A stretch of 64,000 nt of DNA from Choristoneura fumiferana (Eukaryota > Arthropoda > Insecta > Lepidoptera > Tortricidae), in assembly GCF_025370935.1 (NCBI RefSeq), contig NC_133479.1, forward strand, positions 17,963,239 through 18,027,238. The letters run 5' to 3'. The notes below the pieces were generated by a model. The model was not told the DNA's origin. It worked only from the letters and a program-made list of their open reading frames with translations, and searched no databases. The position numbers were made by a program, and so were the translations under genes. Below, piece by piece: positions 31,721 to 42,007 of this stretch. The stretch's first letter is position 1, and every line of letters starts with the position of its first letter.

Positions 31721-31921
31721 GAGATGATGAGAAGCTTTTTGCTTATTGTATTTGCAATGACATCCCACCTATGTATAACGAATATCAAGTCAATCCCACC
31801 ACAGAAAGTGAGTTAAATTCGATTTTTAAAGCCCGGGAAAAACCGACCAAGTGTCATTTGCACTTGGAAGCGATTTAACATGCTTATAAAAAAAATGTAA
31901 TGTATTTTCTTTTTGTTGCAG

Positions 31922-32128
31922 GATATCGCCAATATCTCCATACAGATCGCAACTCTATCGGTCATCTTCTTCGTGCTGTCAATCGTCCTGGCGATGGCGC
32001 TGTTGCCAGCTGCGCCAGAGTGGGAGGCGCTAGCGCTGGCAGGATCACTGCTGGTCACAGCTGTACTCGGTGCTGGCACGCTGATGGCGACGCACCATGC
32101 GCCGTTGCCACTTTTCGCTTTGATATTG
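31922..32128 (+). CDS. Adenylyl cyclase-like exon B (transmembrane segments 2-4)
   Basis: The acceptor TTTTTGTTGCAG and donor GTGAGTG bound 69 codons, phase 0 on both sides, joining exon A (11749) and exon C (44143). It encodes DIANISIQIATLSVIFFVL and onward: a helix ending LAMALLPAAPEW, a second helix (LALAGSLLVTAVLGAGTLMA), and the start of a third (PLPLFALIL) completed by exon C. Short-loop, multi-pass topology is as expected in a cyclase six-helix cassette. Its last ~78 bp plus donor are repeated in tandem just downstream. An LTR retrotransposon with its own promoter ends 783 bp upstream. Confidence 0.75.
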
Positions 32129-32590
32129 GTGAGTGTCTGATAAATTGGAATGATCGGGGTCAATACTGGTCCCAAATGCTCTAAGTGCTGATCCGCTGAT
32201 GGCCACGAACCTTGCGTATTGTTGACTATCTATGACCATTTGGAGTGATCTAGGTTAGTGCTGGTCACAAATGTTCTCAATGCTGAGACGCCGATGGCGA
32301 CGCACCATCTGCCTTTGCCACTCTTAGCTTTGATATTGGTGAGTATTTGATAGTTGGGAGTGATCGGGTTCAGTGCTGGTCACAGATGTTCTTAATTCTG
32401 GGACGCTGATGGCGACGCTCCATGCGCCGTTACCACTCTTCGATTGATATTGGTGAGTGTCTATGATAATTTGGAGTGATCGGGGTTAGTGCTGGTCACA
32501 GCTGTTTTCGGCGTTGGGAAACTGATGGCCACGCACCATGCGCCGTTGCCACTCTTCGCTTTGATATTGGTGAATGTTGGTGATAAGTAA
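32129..32590 (+). repeat. Tandem repeats of the exon B tail and splice donor
   Basis: CTGGTCAC-type unit starts at 32051 (exon), 32166, 32261, 32376 and 32492, with periods near 95-116 bp. Units 3-5 keep GATGGC(G/C)ACGC.CCAT and end in ATATTG followed by GTGAGT (32339, 32453) or GTGAAT (32570). Unit 2 has lost the donor. Units 3 and 5 still translate as MATHH.PLPL.ALIL. Donor distances from the real one are 210, 324 and 441 nt, all multiples of three, but an in-frame TGA follows the authentic donor at once. Confidence 0.9.
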
Positions 32591-33019
32591 GCTCATATGG
32601 ACAACTATAACGCTTGAGAATCGCTAATGCGTTAGCTTACATAGCTAAGATAGAATACTTTACGTGTCATAGTGATAGCGATGGATGGAGTTTGGCGGAG
32701 TCTTGATCCTCACCATACATACATTTATTGGACACAATATGTATCGCCCCAATTTATCAAATCACCATTCGACCAATTTATACTTCTCTCTCGGCAAACT
32801 TCAATTGGATAAAACATCGGAAAACAAATTGGACATTTCCGAAGCACTAGGGATACATCTATTACCTGTCAAAGTGTCCGCGGTCCTAAATATTTGTTTA
32901 CGTCAAAGCTTGTGACAGGCCGGGTAAATGTTTACTTCCTTCCCCAATGTAGTGGGCAGACGGCCTTAGAAATCGGACACACTGAAGTTTAATTAATTTA
33001 ATTTTTAACACAAGCGTTT

Positions 33020-33135
33020 TTTTTTTGTTAACTGTACTTGTAAACATTTCCGTATTTTAATACGGAAAATTATTTCACGTCGATACCATTGACTATTGAG
33101 GAATTCCGTCCTGCGGAGACGATCATCATATCAGG
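33020..33135 (+). repeat. Dispersed repeat related to 16770-17000
   Basis: GTCGATACCATTGACTATTG, GGAATTCCGTCCTGCGGAGA and CATCATATCAGGATGTCACT. Non-coding. Confidence 0.5.
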
Positions 33136-33222
33136 ATGTCACTACCACGCGCCAGGTGGTAGGACCTTGGGCAAGGTCCGCCCGGATTGCTACCACCATC
33201 TTGCTCGCTAATCCTGCCGTGA

Positions 33223-33432
33223 AGCAGCAGTGCTTGCACTGTTGTGTTTCGGCGTGGAGAGTAAGACAGCCGGTGAAATTACTGGCACGTGAGGTATTCC
33301 ATCTTAGGCCTCTAGGTTGGCATCGCGTCTGCAATACCCCTGGTATTGCAGATATTTATGGGCGGTGGTGATCTCTTACCATCAGGAGACCCACTTGCTC
33401 AGTTGCCATCCAGTCGAATAAAAAAAAAGTTT
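33223..33432 (+). mobile_element. SINE-like element, close relative of 4859-5066
   Basis: GAAGCAGCAGTGCTTGCACTG to CCAGTCGAATAAAAAAAAAG. Nearly the same extent and sequence as the insertion at 4859. The poly-A-rich end supports + orientation. Confidence 0.8.
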
Positions 33433-33924
33433 CTTTGACTGTACTTGTCTAATGTGCACATATTAATCGTACAATATGGAAAGAAGAGGTGTATTATTAT
33501 TATAGTTCAATTACTTAATTGTAGTCTTGATTTGTATGTATTTCTGTGACATCGTAACCCCCTAATAAAGTAGTTCCACAAAACTAGTAACAGACGAAGA
33601 GATGAGAAATAATAAGAAAATAAATGTATTAGGTTTGGCCTCAACTAAGTCTGTCAATGCCAAATTCAAAAGAGTACAAAGGTTATTTTTTATTTTATTT
33701 TAAACTGACGGGCGATTGATTTGTATCTTACCTTATAGTAAGTGAATACGAGGTTACTGACCATTGGTTCAGTACTCACTGTAGTTACATGGGTTGTGTG
33801 CCATGCCATTTGCCCGACACATCTAACACACATACACAACGTAACAGGTACACACATAATAGACATTACCATTCTAAGTCGCCGTTAGTGTGTTAGAAGT
33901 GTGTTAGGCGTGTAGAAGTTGTAA

Positions 33925-34229
33925 TAAGCCGTGGTGGCCTAGTGGTTTGACCTATCGCCTCTCAAGCAGAGGGCCGTGGTTCAAACCCCGGCTCGCACCT
34001 CTGAGTTTTAGAAATTCATGTGCGGAATAACATTTGAAATTTACCACTAGCTTTGCGGTGAAGGAAAACATCGTTAGGAAACCTGCACAAACCTGCGAAG
34101 CAATTCAATGGTGCGTGTGAAGTTCCCAATCCTCACTGGGCTCGCGTGGGAACTATGGCCTAATCCCTCTTGTTCTGAGAGGAGGCCTGTGCCCAGCAGT
34201 GGGACGTATATAGGCTGGGATGGGATGGA
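33925..34229 (+). mobile_element. tRNA-headed SINE, reference full-length copy
   Basis: The head has A box TGGCCTAGTGG (33935-33945) and B box GGTTCAAACCC (33978-33988), followed by a body with GAAGGAAAACATCGTTAGGAA, GCGTGGGAACTATGGCC, and a tail GTGGGACGTATATAGGCTGG ending in GGGATGGGATGG. It is flanked by TTGTAA on both sides (33919-33924, 34230-34235). Pol III-transcribed, mobilised by a LINE in trans by analogy with other SINEs. Confidence 0.9.
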
Positions 34230-34661
34230 TTGTAAGTCAGGTTTTGCATTAGATATAGCAACTTTCTCTCTCTTTTTGTATTTAATTTTAAAGCTTCAGT
34301 ATGGTAACTTCTTTACATTTCAATGGAATGTAGTGGGCAAACGGCCTAATTTTGTTTGCGGCGGATGGCACTGAATAATACATCTGATGTCTTTTTGATG
34401 AAGCATTCTAGAGTAATTAAACTCTCAATGAAATTCTCAATGAAAATAAGCGAAACCCACTTTAGTATGTAGAAGCAATTTTTTCGTTCATTTTCTAAGC
34501 ATTCGGTATTGAATGTTTCAGGTTTTTTTTTGTTTGAAATTAATTTTGGTTTCATTTGAACAATTTTGTTTGTTTTTGCTTATTATATTTTGGCTTATTC
34601 GAATAGGTACCTATCTCGAAAATACAAACTGAGACGGATGAACAGAAAAACCAGAGAAAGA

Positions 34662-34736
34662 GACCAGCGCTGGGAATCGAACCCAGGTCCTCAGCAATCC
34701 GTGCTGCGTGTTATAACCCCTACACCCCCGCTGGTC
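34662..34736 (-). repeat. tRNA-like sequence in a MITE/SINE
   Basis: On the minus strand an acceptor-like stem GACCAGC/GCTGGTC encloses a D-arm-like GTG...CAC, and a perfect T-arm CTGGGTTCGATTCCCAG with a consensus B box. The anticodon region gives only a 5-nt loop between CAGCA and TGCTG, so a normal tRNA is unlikely. It lies beside arm sequence ATACAAACTGAGACGGAT shared with the palindromic MITE at 12639-12772. Confidence 0.7.
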
Positions 34737-34774
34737 CAGCGGTCCGCTGCGGCGGTCCGCTGCGGTAAATAAGT

Positions 34775-34866
34775 AGGTGTTGCAGATGTTTATGGGCGGT
34801 GGTGATCTCTTACCATCAGGAGACCCACATGCTCGTTTGCCATCCAGTCGGATAAAAAATAAAGTA
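34775..34866 (+). repeat. SINE-like element, 3' piece
   Basis: GTGTTGCAGATGTTTATGGG, the GATCTCTTACCATCAGG block, then GCCATCCAGTCGGATAAAAAA. Last ~90 bp of the 4859-type element. Confidence 0.75.
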
Positions 34867-34989
34867 AATAAAATAAATTAAAGCGAGTTTTTTTTCAATA
34901 GTTTGTTTATAAGTTATGCATTACGAATAATAGAGGTACAAACAATCAAACTATTTAAAAGAACAGTTACCATCAGATACTTCGGAGCG

Positions 34990-35321
34990 GGTTTCCTCAC
35001 GATGTTTTCCTTCACCGCAAAGCTCGTGGTAAATTTCAAATGTAATTCCGCACATGAATTTCGAAAAACTCAGAGGTGCGAGCCGGGGTTTGAACCCACG
35101 ACCCTCTGCTTGAGAGGCGATAGGTCAAACCACTAGGCCACCACGGCTTTTTTCATCGTGAGGAAACCTGCACAAATCTGCGAAGCAATTCAATGGTGTG
35201 TGTGAAGTTCCCAATCCGCACTGGGCCCGCGTGGGAACTATGGCCCAAGCCCTCTTGTTCTGAGAGGAGGCCTGTGCCCAGCAGTGGGACGTATATAGGC
35301 TGGGCTAGGATGATGATGATG
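34990..35321. mobile_element. tRNA-headed SINE with 5' inversion and 11-bp TSD
   Basis: 34990-35147 is the inverted 5' half (GCCGTGGTGGCCTAGTGG head at its right end), and 35150-35321 is the 3' half in forward orientation with a (GAT)n tail. The 11-bp direct repeat ACTTCGGAGCG flanks the whole (34979-34989, 35322-35332). About 14 bp around CATCGTGAGGAAAC is present in both halves. This is the arrangement expected from twin priming during target-primed reverse transcription. Confidence 0.9.
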
Positions 35322-35384
35322 ACTTCGGAGCGAACAACGTGATCAAAAATATCAGAACATGAACTGTAATCTATCTATCTAATC

Positions 35385-35578
35385 GAATGTCTACCTTTAA
35401 ACGAGCAATTCTTGTATAAATATTTCGGGAATCTCGGAAACGGCTACGACGGATTCGATGAAATTTGGTATGTGGGGGTTTTCGGGGATCACAATTCAAT
35501 CTAGTTTGGTGTTATCTCTGGGAACACGCTTATCATCGAGTTTTAGCCCCAGCAAAGCTCGGTCGCCCAGGTACTACT
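35385..35578 (+). repeat. Dispersed Helitron-like or related repeat
   Basis: CGAGCAATTCTTGTATAAAT, GAAACGGCTACGACGGATTC, GATGAAATTTGGTATGTGGG and AGCTCGGTCGCCCAGGTACT follow the internal order of common lepidopteran non-autonomous elements. Termini were not resolved. Confidence 0.45.
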
Positions 35579-35620
35579 TTAATAATAGAGTGCATAAGCC
35601 GATATTTTTGACCACTGTAC

Positions 35621-36458
35621 AGTACATTGCGTCTTAAGGGCGGTAAACAAGGAATTACGAACGAGTCTATTAGAAGCCCGAACATCACATTTGCGAGTAA
35701 AATTGTATATTTGTAAAAGAAAAACTAACATTTTTTTCAAAAATTGCCGATACCGCTGACAACGCTCTTTAGCGCAGCGCCAGCCTCCCCGCCGCCCTCC
35801 TCCTCCGCAGCATGTGCCCGACGTGCGCGCGCCGCGCTCCTGCAGGTGCTGCTGCACACCATGCAGTAACAAACTCATTTACCGACCTTGGGCTTCATGA
35901 CAACAAAATTAGTACGGGCAATGACTCATTTACCGACCACGGGCTTCATGACAAGCACATTAAGGTCGAGGGTTTTATTTGGGGGGTTGCAACCAAGGTA
36001 GCCTGCATGTTACGACACTGTTTACGAGCAAATGTGATGAAATTTTGTAACCCTCGACCTTTATGTGCTTCTCATGAAACCCGTGGTCGGTAAATGAGTC
36101 ATTTCCCGTACTAATTTTCTTGTCATGAAGCCCAAGGTCGGTAAATGAGTGTGAAGTGTGATACTGCATGGCGTGCTGGTCGTGCTGGCGTGCAGGAGCG
36201 CGGGGCGCGCACGTCGGGCACATGGTCAGGCTGGGGGAGGGCGGCGCGGAGCTGGCGCTGCCAAGAGCGTAGTCCGCGGTATCGGCAATTTTAGAAAAGA
36301 TATTAGTTTTTCTTTTACAAATATACAATTTTACTCGCAAATGTGATGAAAAACATTGTATGTCGCACGGGCGGTACTAGAATTACGAACATCGACTCAT
36401 TAAATAATAGACTCTCGTTCGTAATTCCTTGTTTACCGCCCTTAAGACACAATGTACT
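35621..36458. repeat. 838-bp near-perfect palindrome with GC-rich inner blocks
   Basis: The outer arms AGTACATTGCGTCTTAAGGG / CCCTTAAGACACAATGTACT are followed inward by the shared CGGTAAACAAGGAATTACG and AAATATACAATTTTACTCGC matches, a GC-rich block with ATGTGCCCGACGTGCGCGC in both arms, and TTTACCGACCTTGGGCTTCA. The centre is near 36010-36040. No transposase or clear target duplication was found. It could be a foldback element or an inverted duplication carrying a captured exon-like GC-rich piece. Confidence 0.85.
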
Positions 36459-36459
36459 A

Positions 36460-36600
36460 AAAACAGATGATGGACAGACGACATCGTGAGAGTTGCGAGC
36501 AACCGGTACAGTGGCGAGTTGTCGTTCATTGTGGCGTTCTAAGGGGCAGGCCTTTGTTCAGCAGTGGACGTCTTCCGGCTGATGATGATGACGATGACCG
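36460..36600 (+). mobile_element. LINE 3'-end fragment
   Basis: CTGATGATGATGACGATGAC tail after CAGCAGTGGACGTCTTCCGG. The translation ends in the GLCSAVDVF style. A related piece is at 40965-41050, where TTGTCGTTCATTGTGGCGTT is shared. Confidence 0.7.
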
Positions 36601-37015
36601 CGTAGGAATATTCAACATCTTTTCGACTAGAGACATAACGTGGGCAAAACCTCTAAGTTCCTTCAGGTAGTCAAAATTCCGGCCAATAAATAACTGCGAA
36701 GCTATTTCTTCGTAATCCGCTGAGAGGGGATCCCTGTTATCCTGTAAGACCACTCCGGCAGAACCCGGCCGGCGACACTCAGCTGGTTATTATCCGGATT
36801 AGGCCAAATAAGAGCATGTGGTGCTCTTTAGCAATTACTTATTATTTTTGATAGGTAGGTACCTAAATGCTTAGCGTATCATATTGTGACAAGCTACTGT
36901 AATACGATATTTAATTAGCAGCAGTGGTAATATTTCATCTTTCCAGGGAACGTTCGGTTTTTCGATAATGAAAAATAAGAAGAATTGTTTGTCTCTACGG
37001 GATACCAATATGTCA

Positions 37016-37138
37016 GCGGGGCTACGAAATTCGAAAATCGAAGTTCATGTCGTCCCGTCCCTCTGCGGCTTATACGATTTAATACGGGAATGAGAGGGAT
37101 GATACGATGGTTCGGTTTTCGAATTTCGGAGTAGGCCC
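37016..37138. mobile_element. Small palindromic MITE
   Basis: GCGGGGCTACGAAATTCGAA at the left mirrors TTCGAATTTCGGAGTAGGCC at the right, with CGTCCCGTCCCTCT / GAGAGGGATGATACG inside. Relatives near 6590-6765 and 9160-9250. Confidence 0.75.
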
Positions 37139-37267
37139 TCTGGGCTCAAGTACGTACGGAATTGAATTTTCGCATGGACGAGTATTGTTTTCGTATGGAG
37201 GTATTATTTATTTATTTACAACGACAGGTCAGTCAACCTTAAATCATCTAAAAATAATTAAGTACAT

Positions 37268-37456
37268 TTGAAATTCACGACAAGCTTTACAGTGAAGGAA
37301 AACATCGTGAGGAAACTGCACAAACTTGCGAAGCAATTCTACGGTGTGTGAGAAGTTCCCAATCCGCACTGGCTCCGCGTGGCAACTATGGCCCAAGGCC
37401 TCTCATTCTGAAAGGAGGCCTGTGGCCAGCAGTGGAACGTATATACGCTGGGACGA
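37268..37456 (+). repeat. tRNA-headed SINE, head missing
   Basis: GACAAGCTTTACAGTGAAGG, AAACATCGTGAGGAAACTGC, CGCGTGGCAACTATGGCCC and AGTGGAACGTATATACGCTG follow the SINE body order. Confidence 0.75.
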
Positions 37457-37459
37457 ATT

Positions 37460-37665
37460 AATTTGTTCACCCGCGACCTTACGACAGCTACGTCTATGCA
37501 ACAAATGTGTGTTCATGCAGCTCCTCCACCGCCACACTGTAAAAACACACAAATCACACAAACCCAACCTACGAATACCACCACCACGCTACGCTGACGC
37601 CTTTCAAACTCAACCGGAGCTCATCTTCAGAGCAAAACAACCGTATACGATGCTGCCAGACTTTA
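37460..37665 (-). repeat. Hammerhead-family repeat, minus strand
   Basis: TTTGTTCACCCGCGACCTTA at the left to CTCATCTTCAGAGCAAAACA at the right is the inverse of 16060-16250. A second, forward piece of the same family (GGTGGAGGAACTGTATGAAC ... GGTCACGGGCGAGCAAAG) abuts at 37670-37740, making an inverted pair. Confidence 0.75.
37591..37633 (-). ncRNA. Hammerhead ribozyme-like motif, second copy
   Basis: Minus strand: GCT, CTGAAGA, stem GAGCTC-CGGTT-GAGTTT, GAAA, GGC, GTC, AGC. Stem I pairs GCT/AGC, a compensated change from ACT/AGT at 16077. Stem III is mutated (AGGCGT instead of ACGCGT), so cleavage is less likely than in the first copy. Confidence 0.45.
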
Positions 37666-37849
37666 GACATAGTCTAGGTGGAGGAACTGTATGAACATGC
37701 ATTTGTAGCATAGACATAACTATAGTAAGGTCACGGGCGAGCAAAGTCAATGGGACTAGTGGGATAGACGGTTATTATTTATAGGTAAGTACATAGTTCA
37801 TTAGATTAGACAAAATTCAGATCTATTGTCAAGAAGACATTAATATCTA

Positions 37850-38150
37850 AGGCGTATTATAAAGTTAATGATTATTATCATGGACAGGGATATTTGAAAA
37901 TCATTCCGAATTTGAAAATAGCGAACCTACTGTGTTAAAAATAGAATTGTGTTAAATACTTGTGATGTATACCTAGATATCATTTAATAATATTGTAAAT
38001 CTGTTTAAAAAAATATACCTCGTTGAGTTTCTTGCCGGATTCTTCTCAATAGAGGTTTTTCCGAACCGGTGGTAGATTTTTTTTTGATATTCATAAGTGT
38101 ATGTTATAGCCTAAATTGAATAAAGATATTTTGACTTTGACTTTGACTAA
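37850..38150 (+). mobile_element. LINE 3' UTR with (GACTTT)n tail
   Basis: CGTTGAGTTTCTTGCCGGAT, TTCTCAATAGAGG..TTCCGAACCGGTGG, and ATAAAGATATTTTGACTTTG with repeated GACTTT end. This is the standard 3' end of a CR1-like lepidopteran LINE by style. No coding part is kept. Confidence 0.65.
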
Positions 38151-38261
38151 AAGGGCAGGAAAGGTAGGGGAAGACCGAGACGTGGCGTTTATGGATCAAG
38201 ACAAAGGGTCGATGTTATGGCGTATCGGAGCTCAAAACATTGGCAGAGAGGGTACAGAATT

Positions 38262-38460
38262 CATCTAAATTTACTCCACCAATTAGCTAAAAGAATTTCT
38301 TTGCTCACCCGCGACCTTATGATAGCTAAGTTTATACAAGATATGCGTGTTCATGCAGTTCCTCCACCTCCATACTACATGAAGACGCGGGTGAGCAAAG
38401 AAATTCTTTTAGTTCATTGATATGGACCTCCGCAAAGTAACGTCCGATTCAATAAATTGA
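38262..38460. repeat. Hammerhead-family repeat, inverted pair
   Basis: 38290-38370 is a minus-strand piece (TTGCTCACCCGCGACCTTAT ... CAGTTCCTCCACC). 38385-38460 is a + piece (GCGGGTGAGCAAAGAAATTC, ATGGACCTCCGCAAAGTAAC, GATTCAATAAATT). The core is not present. Confidence 0.7.
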
Positions 38461-38649
38461 TTACTTCACCGTCAAAACCTAGGCTCTTAAATATTATGAC
38501 GATGATGATGATGAGTTCATTATATATATTTTTTTCAATTATATCAGGTATTATTCCATTTAGATTAGTCAATAATAAATAGCACTGTACAACGCAACGT
38601 ATAAAAATGTCTAAACATCCAATAATAAACATTGAGCCGATAATCTCGT

Positions 38650-38795
38650 ATTCTTGAGGTATCCCATCTTAGGCCTGTAGGTTGGCAACGCATCTGCAAT
38701 ACCCCTGGTGTTGCAGATGTTTATGGGCGGTGGTGATCTCTTACCATCAGGGTACCCACTTGCTCGTTTGCCATCCAGTCGAATAAAAAAAATTA
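38650..38795 (+). mobile_element. SINE-like element, 5'-truncated
   Basis: TTGAGGTATCCCATCTTAGG to CCAGTCGAATAAAAAAAATT. Same family as 4859-5066. Confidence 0.8.
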
Positions 38796-38869
38796 TCTTC
38801 ATTTAAACTTGTCTCTGAATAATTTACTCGTGGTAGGCACATAACACGTATAATCTTTCTCTCGCGTTT

Positions 38870-39360
38870 CCAGTTTCCAAATACAAATCCTACTCCAAAT
38901 CCTTCTCCGTGCACGCTGTGAGTCTGTGGAATCGGTTGCCAGGTGATATCAGGCGGGCACAGTCGGTTACCACCCTGCGGAATCGCTCAAGGGCGCACTG
39001 ACTTGACAGTTCATCGTAAGATCTTAAAAGAGGCAGTGTTGTATGTTCTGTTTTGTATATATGTGGCGTATATGTATATATGTATTTTGCGTGTAGTTTA
39101 TTTGTCTTGATATATATCAGTTTATTGACTTTATTGTTATGTATTAGTGTGTACCTATTATGTATGTGTATTTATAATGAATTTTTGAGTTAATTTAAAT
39201 TTCGTTTCTCTTACCTTTTCATTGTACTTGTATCCTGTTTATCCATTGTCTGATATCCTGTCAATCGTTCAAAGGTTAAGGGATAAGTTCGCCTTTGTAC
39301 ATCTTATTTTCATGTGTTTTATGTACAATAAATAGTTCTACAATACAATACAATACAACA
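38870..39360 (+). mobile_element. LINE 3' end with (CAATA)n tail
   Basis: Short C-terminal coding remnant YKSYSKSFSVHAVSLWNRLP followed by GDIRRAQSVTTLRN, the usual end of CR1/Jockey-like ORF2 proteins. A ~350-bp AT-rich 3' UTR and a CAATACAATACAATACAA tail follow. Confidence 0.75.
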
Positions 39361-40964
39361 CGTAGGTAAATAGAAATGATTATTCTCAGAACACCAAGAT
39401 AATAAGCCAAGCCACTAACAACGGCAATGTACGGTTTTGCGTGGCGGATTTATTTTTCAATTTTCCGCTTTCAGATTTTCCTAAGTGGTCCATTTGTTAC
39501 CCCTTTCACGGCTGGCTTTATAAAACATGTAGTTTTATGAATAACAAATTTTTCATGAGAATATGAGGGAGAACCCAGATTATTTTGTCCATTTTTAATT
39601 TCAGTTAATTGGGTAGTGCCATGAGACTTGAAGTGAATGATTACACACACACCTACATGAAGGAAATCCATTCCTTGGAATGACAAAGGATAGTTTTTAT
39701 CTTGGGAAATTACATAATTCCCGCGGGATACACATTACACCTTAATACACCTTATGGGCCGTAAAAGCAACGTGACAGGCAAAAATACTATCCCACCAAA
39801 AACATTCTGTAAAAAACTAGCCAAGTCTCGATGGAGCTGCTTGTTTATCTCTAAAAAGTAATGAAATCTAGACAAAGTCGTGCCAAGTCTAAGGTTCCTT
39901 ACTGCGATTTCTTTATATTGTCCGCGTATTGAGTCTCAACATTTACTGGATAAGACTTAAGACTCAACATTCTTTATACGTGAGTGGGTACAAGTCAACG
40001 GCCAAGTCACACAACCTATAAAAAAATCTTTATAGACGATGTCGCCTGAACTATCTAGTTCCTGATAATACGGAAAGATTAATATTATTCATTGGATCGT
40101 AAAACGAGGATCCATGGAAGAATGTTGATACCGGAATTCCGACTGGTTGAATTGATGATGATTAGAACTGAACTGCTGTCAGTTCAATTTGGATGACGGA
40201 GGCGTGGGTCGACGGTTGACTGGTGATGAGGCCTTGGAATGTTAAGCATTATATTTTTGCATCTGAAATTTCATTGCTTCAGGCGTACCGACACTTTTCT
40301 TAAAATTAATTCAATTCTCATTCAATTGTTTAATATCGACTCACGGTCCGTAGGGGGGTGGGCCTTTAAAACAGGAGCAGATAATATTATGTCATAATAC
40401 TAAGTACAGTCGAGTTCATAAAGTTGTGAGCAAAAATTTGATTTGATTTGATTTGATCAAATGTTTGCTCACAAGTTTATGAAGTCGACTGTACAACTAA
40501 TATTATAAATGCGAAAGTTTGTAAGTCTGTTTGTTAGTTTGTGACGTAAAGACGTCAAAGAAATGTTTATTGTTTAAAAGCAATGTCTACCAGACAAGTA
40601 CCAGTAAGTAGGGTAACCATTTTTCTTTCTACTTAAAACTGTAGTTAAAACTAAAACTTGAGATTTTCCAGAAGTCATATAAAGTTATAAAATACATAAC
40701 CATTAAGCACACTGTTTGTTTTTCAAGTTATACTTCCACGGAATAATTATTTACGTTAGCATAATACTCATTTTTAGATTAAAGGTCGTAAAAGTAAACA
40801 TTAATTATTTTATTACGGCGTAGATAAAAGTGTAATTAAAATGAGACAAGGAAAACAATTTTAAATTAATTCAATTATAGTAGTCACACAGAAGCTTATA
40901 AAACTAAACAAGTTTTCAGATAAAATGAACGAAAATAAAAATGTATTTTTCGGGCCAATTCTTC
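39361..40964. other. Intronic spacer, nothing supported
   Basis: No exon, RNA gene or bounded element was found. 40420-40490 has an inverted repeat (AGTCGAGTTCATAAAGTTGTGAG / CTCACAAGTTTATGAAGTCGACT type, with a central GATTT repeat). 40495-40555 has a fragment of the Helitron-like family start (CTAATATTATAAATGCGAAAG). Confidence 0.45.
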
Positions 40965-41050
40965 AAATCACTTTTGTCGTTCATTGTGGCGTTCTTAGGG
41001 GGAGGTCTTTGTTCAGCAGTGGACGTCTTCTGGTTGATGATGATAATGAC
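40965..41050 (+). mobile_element. LINE 3'-end fragment
   Basis: TTGTCGTTCATTGTGGCGTT then CAGCAGTGGACGTCTTCTGG and a TGATGATGATAATG tail; sister of 36460-36600. Confidence 0.7.
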
Positions 41051-41854
41051 TTATTATAGGACGTCTGACATTTCGCTTCCTTGGTCAATTTGCGTGGTTG
41101 GACATTTTGCTACGGACATTTTGGACGTTTCGGTACTGATTCAAAAAATGGACTTTGTGTCTAGTCTGCTAGTAAGAACTTTAGGCTGAATGACTTCAAG
41201 AAAAGTACCTATGGTACCATAAGCCAAATAAGTGGTCTACCAATTTTTAAACAAGTTCCTTTCATGTTAATATGTCGCTAAAGTCGAACTTTCAAGTTGA
41301 CAGACACGTCTTTTGGGATATTATTTGGCTGATGGTACGTCCGTGCCTTTTATTTCGTTTTGCGCGACTTGGTGAGGCCACTGCCGTGCCCCCAGATTAT
41401 TCTAATTGGAACTGAATGTAGATAGACTAAGTGAAAATAAAACGAAAGAGTCTTAATATTAAAGTGTGTGAATTTATGCATGAAAGAAAAACCCGGGTTT
41501 TGTGAAAAAAAAAACACAGAAATGCGCATTTTATCTGAACATGGGTCCGCATAATTAGATAAATTAGCATACTTTCTGTCTTTTTTGTAAACAATTGCGC
41601 TAAGAATATCATTTTACAAAGTTTCTTAAACGAGATTTTAGATATTTCTGTGTTAAACTAACACTTAGGGGTGTTATTAAATATAATCCTTTCAAAAATC
41701 CCTATTCGTTTAACTGTAATGCTGTATTTATTTATTGACAAAAAAAATACAAAATAGGATTCAATAGAAAACCCAATTTGGCGTATAATTTACGCCTGTG
41801 ACCTAGAAGAGTAACAAATTGAAGCCAATAGAAAACAATCGCTGGTTACAATAT

Positions 41855-41945
41855 TTCATCATCATCATCGTCATCATCAGTCAAAAGACATCCACTACCG
41901 GACATAAATCTTCCATAAAGCGCCACAACGATCGGCCTCCTGCGA
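41855..41945 (-). mobile_element. LINE 3'-end fragment, minus
   Basis: CATCATCATCGTCATCATCA tail at the left, then ACATCCACTACCGGACATAA and GCGCCACAACGATCGGCC, the inverse of the usual terminal block. Confidence 0.55.
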
Positions 41946-42007
41946 TATTTTCCAAATCATCAGTCCATTCAATCATTAAATCATTGTACCACTCCATTTA
42001 TTTTCTA

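Noticed and set aside
33928..33999. Genuine tRNA gene
   Set aside because: A and B boxes are present, but it is the head of a ~305-bp SINE with a TSD and several dispersed copies.
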